Part shown: piece by piece, positions 14,946-20,300 of the stretch
Position numbering within the stretch: position 1 is the first letter of the stretch
Layout of the letters: each line of letters begins with the position of its first letter
NCBI GenBank assembly: GCA_011772595.1
Contig: WVZH01000432.1
Span: forward strand, 204,785 to 225,084
Direction of reading: 5' to 3'
Length of the DNA: 20,300 nt
DNA from: Anaerolineales bacterium
GTDB taxonomy: Bacteria > Chloroflexota > Anaerolineae > Anaerolineales > E44-bin32
Notes under the pieces: generated by a model
Told to the model about the DNA's origin: nothing
The model's database searches: none
The model's input: the letters and a program-made list of their open reading frames with translations, nothing else
Made by a program: the position numbers and the translations under genes

Positions 14946-16817
14946 ATGAAGACCCCAACACTGCGCATGATTGAAGCCGTGTCGGTATTGTTATTTTTCC
15001 TGCAGGGCTTGCGCGTGATCTTTTCGGTGTTGTTCGGCATCATCTACGATCAGATATTTGAAGGTCCGATGGATGCCTGGTTGATCGTGAGTAATGTATT
15101 GGTGGTTGTCGTGCTGATCCTTCCAGGAATCACACCGCGGAGAAGAAATATCCGCTGGCTGGCGATCTTTGCGATTCTGGCGGCTCTAAGTCGAGTGTTT
15201 TTGTCGGTTAATGACGCTGAGATACGCTATTGGGGGAGTCTGTCCACGCTGGTTTTTGCTGGCTTGTATCTTGCCGGGCTGCTGCGATCAGAAAAACGCC
15301 TGTTCTTACAAGCGATGGTATGGTCACTGGTAGGAGATCAACTGCTGCGAGTAGCAGGAGATACATATGATCTGAGCTTGCGTTCCGCATGGCTGCCTGC
15401 CCAAATCGTGTGGGCCTTGATGGTCGTTGTGCTGGCGATTTGGCTCTCGAAGCGATCAGAAAAGGGAGATGAAGCCTCAGGCGGAATTGGTTGGATTGAT
15501 GGTTTGGCATTGGGTGGGTTGCTTTTTCTAGAGACGTCTCTGCTATCCATGCCGAATGGAGTGGCTCGCTGGAGCTATACTCCCTACGCCCTCGTGGCTC
15601 CCATACTCTTAGGAGTGACACTCGCCTTCGCCTTACCTGGAATTCGCGATCTCTTTTTTCGCGTTTTCCAAACACCACTTGCAAATCTCGGTTTAGCCAT
15701 ACTTCTCCTTTTAGGTCTTCTCGTTGGGTACTTCACGCAAGGCGTTCTTTCTTTTGTAGCCCTAACCCTCGTTCAATTTACAGCGTTGGCTGCATTCACT
15801 TCCATCTTTCAACCCTCAGATGATAGACCACGGCCTGCCGGTGGCCGAGTAGCTCTCGGATTGTTTGTCTTCTTGTTACTTAATTTTCTCAATGCGTTCG
15901 CATTCACCTACGCGTATACAATCCCGATAATGCGTGCAAAAGGGTGGCTGGTTTACCTGGTGGCCGGAATCTTTGTAGGCATCGCGGCTTCGATGCCCCG
16001 CAAGAGGTTTGAGGGTAGTGTCTCACAGGGAGCTCGTCTCTTGCCGTACGGGCTTTTCGCAGCCGGCGCGATCGTTATCGCGATCATCTTCAGCTGGCCT
16101 AGAAAGGCGCGCCCTCTTCCTGAGACAGGTTTGATCCGTATCGCAACCTACAACATTCACTATGGATATGATGATGCTTGGCATTTCACTCTCGAAGAAA
16201 TGGCACAAGCCATCGAAGAGGCGGGCGTCGACGTCATCGCCATGCAGGAGGTGGACACGGGACGCCTCACCAGTTACGCTGTCGATGACGCGCACTATCT
16301 CGCGCGCCGCTTGCGGATGAACGAGGCCTACCTCCCCACTGTGGAGTCTCTGACGGGAATCGCGCTCCTATATCGCGGCCCTTCAGTACCCGCAGAGAGT
16401 CGCTGGGTGACCAGTCTACAAGAACAAACCGGCATCGTTCGCACCCCGATCGAGTTCGATAGCGCACAGCTCAATGCCTTCGGTATCTGGATGGGTTTGA
16501 GCAACGAAGATACCGATACCCAGATCAAGGAGGCGCTGACCTTTATAGGCGACAGCCCCAACGCTGTTTTCGGCGGCGATTTCAACGCCGAGCCGGATGA
16601 AGCGGTCGTACAAGCCGTCTTAGCGGCGGGCTTCGTCGATCCTTTCATCGAGTTGGGAATCGATCCTGCCCCTCCTACCAGCCCGGCGATAGACCCAGAC
16701 TCACGTATAGATTATGTTTTTGTGCGTGGGTTGACGCCGACCAGGGCATGGGTTTCCGAATCTTTGGCATCTGATCATCGCTTGGTCGTCGTAGAGGTGG
16801 CACTACCAACCCCTTGA
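14946..16817 (+). CDS. Multi-spanning membrane protein with C-terminal EEP-fold domain (CWH43/PGAP2IP-like)
   Basis: A 623-aa protein in two halves. Residues 1-385 carry about a dozen hydrophobic helices (first at about 12-33, last at about 367-384). Residues 396-620 are an endonuclease/exonuclease/phosphatase domain: Asn403 in TYNIHYG, Glu435 in MQEVDTGR, GGDFNAEPD with Asp545 and Asn547, RIDYVF with Asp589, and SDHRLV with Asp610-His611. The order of a membrane half then an EEP half, plus QEVDTGRLTSY and the SNED-x-D segment, recalls eukaryotic CWH43 and PGAP2IP, which remodel GPI-anchor lipids. The mid-domain His of the THFGN motif is not visible here: that stretch reads IWMGLSNED. A lipid phosphodiesterase role is inference. 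GATAGGAGAAGAGG lies just before the ATG. Confidence 0.88.
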   Translation: MKTPTLRMIEAVSVLLFFLQGLRVIFSVLFGIIYDQIFEGPMDAWLIVSNVLVVVVLILPGITPRRRNIRWLAIFAILAALSRVFLSVNDAEIRYWGSLSTLVFAGLYLAGLLRSEKRLFLQAMVWSLVGDQLLRVAGDTYDLSLRSAWLPAQIVWALMVVVLAIWLSKRSEKGDEASGGIGWIDGLALGGLLFLETSLLSMPNGVARWSYTPYALVAPILLGVTLAFALPGIRDLFFRVFQTPLANLGLAILLLLGLLVGYFTQGVLSFVALTLVQFTALAAFTSIFQPSDDRPRPAGGRVALGLFVFLLLNFLNAFAFTYAYTIPIMRAKGWLVYLVAGIFVGIAASMPRKRFEGSVSQGARLLPYGLFAAGAIVIAIIFSWPRKARPLPETGLIRIATYNIHYGYDDAWHFTLEEMAQAIEEAGVDVIAMQEVDTGRLTSYAVDDAHYLARRLRMNEAYLPTVESLTGIALLYRGPSVPAESRWVTSLQEQTGIVRTPIEFDSAQLNAFGIWMGLSNEDTDTQIKEALTFIGDSPNAVFGGDFNAEPDEAVVQAVLAAGFVDPFIELGIDPAPPTSPAIDPDSRIDYVFVRGLTPTRAWVSESLASDHRLVVVEVALPTP

Positions 16818-17295
16818 TCGACCCAAGAAGTTGAATCCAGCGTTCTCTACCTTTCTGCGTGCTATCCGGTTACGTCCTTTTGCCTGACATCTTCCCCCTG
16901 GCTAACATGCATTACTCGTTGCTCGGACATCTGTATGGGGTTCCAAGTACCTAATTCAACCGGTCCGATTCTCATGAGATCAAGGTTAGCTGTGGATTGC
17001 TTACGTGTTGTGGGCGGGGGTAGGGATCGATGCCCACCTCGTCAGACCAAATAGACACAGTTGTGCAAGGAATCCCAACTGGAGTCCATTCGTGAGTGAG
17101 CCGTAGGCGCTCAAAATGATAAGTACCTAACTCCTATTTGTCCTCCGGAGTCGGCCGGGTGAAGACCCTCCCTATCTGTAGGGTTTACGTAAGGTTTGCA
17201 GGGGTATAAGTTCTTGTACGATTGGGGTAGATTGCGGCAGTGTGAGCATGCTGTATGCGCGCTTGTTGCCATGAGACCGGTTAGTGGAGAGTTGT
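16818..17295. other. Non-coding gap before the GGDEF-EAL gene
   Basis: No ORF or RNA gene recognised. The segment AAGTACCTAA(T/C)TC occurs twice as a direct repeat (16945-16957 and 17121-17133). A short CCCT/AGGG stem sits near 17170-17185. A weak promoter-like TATAAG lies near 17204-17209. I see no riboswitch core and no intrinsic terminator for the EEP gene. Confidence 0.5.
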
Positions 17296-17379
17296 ATGGA
17301 TTTTGAGAACTTGGAGCTCGAAATTGCGTGCCAGTTGAGGTTTCATTTGCGGTGGATGGTGTGTCCGTATGAGGGTTAG
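17296..17379 (+). CDS. Possible 27-codon leader ORF
   Basis: ATG at 17296 follows GGAGAG by four bases and opens a 27-codon frame ending with TAG at 17377-17379. Only four bases then separate that stop from the ATG I choose for the receiver-GGDEF-EAL gene. The product is unremarkable apart from a Leu/Glu-rich start and two Cys. The GAGGG that would serve the main gene lies inside this ORF's last codons. The arrangement fits translational coupling, although a chance ORF of this length is quite possible. Confidence 0.4.
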   Translation: MDFENLELEIACQLRFHLRWMVCPYEG

Positions 17380-17383
17380 CGTG

Positions 17384-19138
17384 ATGAAGAAAGATGATGA
17401 GATTAACGTCCTTCTCGTCGAAAACAATCCGGGCGACGCCAGATTGGTTCAGAAGGATCTTGATAACGCCGCGCCGGGTGGTTTCTCCTTACACCATGTG
17501 GAGCGCTTTGAAGAGGCCATTCGGAGACTCAGAGAGAAGTCCTATGATGTCGTCTTGATCGACCTATCTTTGGCAGACGCACAGGGGATGGGGACTGTCG
17601 CGAGGGTGAGTTCCGAATTTCCCAACACCCCCATTGTCGTTCTGAGTGGACAGTATGACGAAAAGCTCGCAGTACAGGCTGTTCAGGTCGGGGCGCAAGA
17701 TTATTTGGTGAAGGGTCAAGGGGACGGAAACCTGCTTACACGCTCTCTACGTTATGCCATTGAGCGTAAGCAGGTAGAGGAGCGGCTTGCGTATCTTGCC
17801 CAGTATGACCATCTCACAGGCTTAGCGAATCGCTCCCTGTTCAAGGATCGCTTGTCGCAGGCATTGGCACGTGCCGATCGCAGTCAACAACTTGTCGCTC
17901 TCATGTTCCTCGACTTGGATAACTTTAAGGTGATCAACGACACTTTAGGCCATGACGCCGGCGATGTTCTCCTTCAAGCGGTGGCCGAGAGGCTAAGGCA
18001 GTGTGTGCGAAAGACCGATACTGTTGCGCGCCTAGGAGGGGACGAGTTTACCGTCATACTCGAGGGATTGACGAGCACTGACTCTCCCGTTACGGTGGCG
18101 CAAAAAATCATTAACTGCCTCGCGCCACCCTTTCACGTTGGGGGTCGCGAAGTGTTTATCACCACGAGTATCGGCGTCACGATCTACCCGTTAGATACGG
18201 ATAACGCCAAGGATCTGCTTAAATTTGCAGATCGATCCATGTATCAAGCCAAAGAGCAAGGTTGCAACAATTATCAGTTCTATGCTGCCGAGATGAACGT
18301 GCGGGCGACCGAGCGTTTGACTTTCCGGAGCAGCCTGCACCATGCTCTAGACCGCAAGGAGTTTGTAATACATTATCAGCCGCTCGTGAACCTGAGAAGC
18401 GGGAAGATCATCGGCTTGGAGGCGTTGCTGCGTTGGCGTCTTCCCAACTATGGTTTGTTGTATCCGGCACGTTTCTTAGATCTTGCCGAAGAGACGGAAC
18501 TCATCATTCCAATTGGGGAGTGGGTATTGAGGACCGCGTGTAAACAAACTCAGTCGTGGTTCGATCAAGGATTGCCCCCAATTCGAATCTCCGTGAACCT
18601 CTCCGCGCGTCAGTTCCGACAAAAGAACCTGGTTGGTGTAATCGAGCAAACATTGCTCGAGGCGGATCTCACCCCGGACCGTTTAGAGTTAGAGCTCACC
18701 GAGGGGACATTGATGGAGCATTCCGAAACCAGTAGCACGACACTCATGCGTCTGAAAGACATGGGAGTCCGCATTTCGATCGATGATTTCGGTACCGGAT
18801 ATTCTTCGCTCAGCTACCTGCGCAAGTTTCCGATCGACACACTGAAAATTGACCGAACCTTCGTTCAAGACCTCACGAACAATCCTGATGACGCCGCGAT
18901 ATCGAAAGCCATCATTGCAATGGCTCACAGCCTGCGTTTGGAGGTCATCGCTGAAGGTGTGGAGACCTTGGAACAGCTTGCTATCTTATATGCACAAGGT
19001 TGCGATGCTGCGCAGGGATATTACCTCGGGGAACCCCTTTATCAAACCAAGGTGCCGGGAATCCTCGAAAAAGGCTACTTGATGGAAGGACAGGATTTCC
19101 GGGAGGATCCAACCAAACCGAGGAAAAAGAACGGGTGA
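17384..19138 (+). CDS. Response regulator with GGDEF and EAL domains (cyclic di-GMP turnover)
   Basis: A 584-aa cytoplasmic signalling protein. Receiver domain at 7-125: Glu13 with Asn14 (usually an acidic pair), phospho-acceptor Asp60 in VVLIDLSLADAQG, Ser88 and Lys110. GGDEF domain at about 137-300: intact GGDEF at 218-222, with the inhibitory-site RxxD (RKTD, 209-212) exactly five residues before it, so product inhibition of a diguanylate cyclase is possible. EAL domain at about 315-565: Glu346-Ala-Leu, DDFGTGYSSL from 467, Lys488 and EGVET from 524, all expected for an active phosphodiesterase. The net direction of c-di-GMP change cannot be told. I start at the ATG at 17384 with GAGGG upstream; ATG 17369 is also in frame. 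No histidine kinase gene is adjacent. Confidence 0.95.
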   Translation: MKKDDEINVLLVENNPGDARLVQKDLDNAAPGGFSLHHVERFEEAIRRLREKSYDVVLIDLSLADAQGMGTVARVSSEFPNTPIVVLSGQYDEKLAVQAVQVGAQDYLVKGQGDGNLLTRSLRYAIERKQVEERLAYLAQYDHLTGLANRSLFKDRLSQALARADRSQQLVALMFLDLDNFKVINDTLGHDAGDVLLQAVAERLRQCVRKTDTVARLGGDEFTVILEGLTSTDSPVTVAQKIINCLAPPFHVGGREVFITTSIGVTIYPLDTDNAKDLLKFADRSMYQAKEQGCNNYQFYAAEMNVRATERLTFRSSLHHALDRKEFVIHYQPLVNLRSGKIIGLEALLRWRLPNYGLLYPARFLDLAEETELIIPIGEWVLRTACKQTQSWFDQGLPPIRISVNLSARQFRQKNLVGVIEQTLLEADLTPDRLELELTEGTLMEHSETSSTTLMRLKDMGVRISIDDFGTGYSSLSYLRKFPIDTLKIDRTFVQDLTNNPDDAAISKAIIAMAHSLRLEVIAEGVETLEQLAILYAQGCDAAQGYYLGEPLYQTKVPGILEKGYLMEGQDFREDPTKPRKKNG

Positions 19139-19214
19139 CACCTTCTTGCGAGTGAGGTTCGCCTTCGCACCTCATGCGATTCGATATTTGCACGTCCAGG
19201 TGTGATTAAAACTC

Positions 19215-19243
19215 ATCGCCGAAGTCTCCTGGACTTCGGCGAT
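19215..19243 (-). terminator. Probable intrinsic terminator of the DsbA-like gene
   Basis: ATCGCCGAAGTC (19215-19226) and GACTTCGGCGAT (19232-19243) form a 12-bp perfect stem with a five-base loop. Read on the minus strand it lies 39 bases after the stop of the DsbA-like gene and is followed by GAGTTTTAATC, a short T-rich tract. On the plus strand no T-run follows, so it may only partly stop readthrough from the GGDEF-EAL gene, which converges from the left. Confidence 0.7.
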
Positions 19244-19282
19244 TGTAGCAATAAGCGTGATGGTGAGGAATGCAGGGGGTTC

Positions 19283-20053
19283 TTATAATTCCAGTTCGCC
19301 CTTAACGATTCTGATAAATTCTGAAAGCGGTTGTGCGCCTATCACCGGTAGGCCATTGATGAAGAAGGTCGGTGTGCCGTTTGCGCCGAGGCTCATAGCG
19401 TAGCGAGCATCGTCCTCGACTTCGGAGGCGTATCGTCCCTCGTTAACGCACTCAATTAGCGCATCAGCATCGAGACCCAGTTGATTGGCATAATCCCTAT
19501 AGGCGGCCTCATCCAAGCCGAGCCCTCCATCGAAGAGCAGATTGTGAAACTCCCAGAACTCGCCTTGCTCGTCGGCGCATTCGGCTGCCTGAGCGGCTTC
19601 GAAGCCGCCAACGACAGGAAAATCGCGGTACACGAATCGAATTTGATCGGGAAATTCATCCAGTAACGGGCGAAGCGTTTGCTGATAGAAGCGGCGGCAA
19701 AATCCGCAAGCGAAATCACTGAACTCCACGATGGTGACTGGCGCTCCTTCTGGGCCGAGTGCGGGATCGTCATCGACGCTGACGTCAAGGCGTACCGGTG
19801 TGTTGGGATCTCCGATATCAGGTTGAGGAATTGGTGCTGGGAGATTCTCGGGTATGTTCTCACCAGATGCGATCACGAAAGGTTCACGCGCTACTTGTCG
19901 TCCCCATACCAGAAAACCTGCAGCGAGTCCTGTGACAAAGGCCAGTGGTAGAAGAGCGGCGTAGACAAGGCTGCGTTTGAAGCGCAGAAATTGCTCCTCA
20001 CCGTAGGGGGAATCGGAATCATTTTTTGTAGGAGGATACGTCTCTATAGGCAT
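19283..20053 (-). CDS. Membrane-anchored DsbA-like thioredoxin-fold protein
   Basis: A 256-aa protein with a short basic cytoplasmic segment, one transmembrane helix (about 28-50) and an outward-facing thioredoxin fold. The active site is CGFC at residues 116-119, in FSDFACGFCRRFY. Further motifs are FVYRDFPVVGG, the QAAECADEQGEFWEFHNLLF helical insertion and the cis-Pro segment GANGTPTFFINGLPV. These belong to the DsbA/Thioredoxin_4 group (BdbD-like), which forms or shuffles disulfide bonds in exported proteins. A pro/acidic linker (about 65-100) separates the anchor from the fold. The gene is divergent from a TetR regulator with 91 bases between. There is no Shine-Dalgarno; TATAAT lies six bases before the ATG, suggesting a leaderless mRNA. 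No DsbB/VKOR partner is visible. Confidence 0.93.
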   Translation of the reverse strand: MPIETYPPTKNDSDSPYGEEQFLRFKRSLVYAALLPLAFVTGLAAGFLVWGRQVAREPFVIASGENIPENLPAPIPQPDIGDPNTPVRLDVSVDDDPALGPEGAPVTIVEFSDFACGFCRRFYQQTLRPLLDEFPDQIRFVYRDFPVVGGFEAAQAAECADEQGEFWEFHNLLFDGGLGLDEAAYRDYANQLGLDADALIECVNEGRYASEVEDDARYAMSLGANGTPTFFINGLPVIGAQPLSEFIRIVKGELEL

Positions 20054-20059
20054 GGCGAG

Positions 20060-20065
20060 ATTATA
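20060..20065 (-). promoter_or_regulatory. -10 element of the DsbA-like gene
   Basis: A perfect TATAAT on the minus strand ends six bases before the ATG at 20053. With usual spacing, transcription would begin at or next to the A of the start codon. The -35 region (near 20083-20088, AAGATA) is poor. Confidence 0.55.
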
Positions 20066-20090
20066 GCATAGTGGACAAGTTTTATCTTGC

Positions 20091-20118
20091 TTGACAACTA
20101 GTAAAAGCGATCTATACT
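20091..20118 (+). promoter_or_regulatory. Promoter of the TetR-family gene
   Basis: A perfect -35 TTGACA (20091-20096) and TATACT (20113-20118) are separated by 16 bases. Transcription would begin near 20125, inside the operator palindrome, giving a leader of about 20 bases. Confidence 0.72.
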
Positions 20119-20122
20119 GATG

Positions 20123-20142
20123 TAGACCGACCGGTCAGTCTA
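20123..20142. promoter_or_regulatory. TetR-family operator palindrome
   Basis: A 20-bp inverted repeat: TAGAC-C-GACC and GGTC-A-GTCTA are complementary at all pairs except the sixth. It is centred on ACCGGT and sits between the -10 and the ATG of the regulator gene. A palindrome with ACCGACCGGT-type half sites next to the gene it controls is the usual arrangement for autoregulated TetR-family repressors. Its distance (about 70 bases) from the DsbA-like start leaves room for joint control of both genes. Confidence 0.78.
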
Positions 20143-20144
20143 TT

Positions 20145-20300
20145 ATGCCGGGAAACTCCGACCTCACCGCTTCACGACGAGAGCAGATTCTCGACGCCGC
20201 TGAGAAGGTCTTCAGCCGAATGGGATTCAACCAAGCCAGAATGGACGACATCGTGGCCGAATCGAGCCTCTCGAAGGGCGCTCTCTATTGGTATTTCAAG
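20145..20300 (+). CDS. TetR-family transcriptional regulator, N-terminal fragment
   Basis: The 52 visible codons give the TetR DNA-binding domain: [18 protein letters not shown] (helix 1), [22 protein letters not shown] (helices 2-3, the helix-turn-helix). The frame is open to the right edge, so the ligand-binding domain that would reveal its role lies outside. No Shine-Dalgarno is visible between operator and ATG. The gene has its own promoter and an overlapping operator, which predicts autorepression. Confidence 0.93.
   Translation, partial: MPGNSDLTASRREQILDAAEKVFSRMGFNQARMDDIVAESSLSKGALYWYFK

Noticed and set aside
16818..17295. Possible riboswitch before the GGDEF-EAL gene
   Set aside because: Looked for a c-di-GMP (GEMM) core, cobalamin box and other common aptamer motifs; none is present.
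1..20300. tRNA, rRNA, CRISPR arrays, insertion sequences, phage genes
   Set aside because: No tRNA T-loop with matching acceptor stem, no regularly spaced repeats and no transposase or integrase motif was found.

Overview
The window reads as a chromosomal segment of a Chloroflexota bacterium, probably Anaerolineae-like. This rests on three things: a solute-binding lipoprotein whose mature N-terminus has a long Val/Glu/Pro-rich linker typical of that group, the mix of gene families (DUF3786, DUF429, AIM24, a membrane-embedded endonuclease/exonuclease/phosphatase protein), and moderate GC. The assignment is inferred from protein character, since no rRNA is present.

Positions 1-5960 (minus strand) hold a carbohydrate uptake operon. 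In transcription order it is a LacI-type repressor, a solute-binding lipoprotein, two MalF/MalG-type permeases, a MalK/UgpC-type ATPase, and the start of a GH130-type beta-mannoside phosphorylase/hydrolase that runs off the left edge. A recognisable promoter (TTGACA-18-TAAGAT) with a nested operator-like dyad just downstream of the -10 sits before the repressor, so the operon looks self-regulated. A strong hairpin between binding protein and permease probably sets unequal expression. The GH130 gene suggests a manno-oligosaccharide or other beta-mannoside substrate.

Positions 5960-6448 are non-coding and carry three degenerate copies of a REP-like palindromic element. Positions 6449-9062 (minus) hold a compact three-gene cluster: a DnaQ-type 3'-5' exonuclease, a 439-aa protein with a possible polymerase-beta-type nucleotidyltransferase signature, and a DUF3786 protein. 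Minus-strand genes continue to 13262: an AIM24/TIGR00266 protein, a secreted protein of an unnamed family overlapped by a small two-helix membrane protein, and a 1-pyrroline-5-carboxylate dehydrogenase-like enzyme with a Lys-rich N-terminus.

From 13514 the orientation switches to plus. A dual-specificity-phosphatase-like protein has Ser where the catalytic Cys should be. It is followed by a DUF429 protein that lacks an Asp I expect in that family, a 12-helix-class membrane protein with a C-terminal EEP domain resembling eukaryotic CWH43/PGAP2IP, and a receiver-GGDEF-EAL protein preceded by a possible 27-codon leader ORF. At the right end a membrane-anchored DsbA-like protein (minus, apparently leaderless) diverges from a TetR regulator (plus, truncated by the window) that has a clear palindromic operator over its own leader.

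The observations I would follow up first are the adjacent probable pseudoenzyme pair at 13514-14773, the exonuclease/nucleotidyltransferase-like/DUF3786 cluster, and the CWH43-like membrane protein. No tRNA, rRNA, CRISPR array, transposase or phage gene was recognised.
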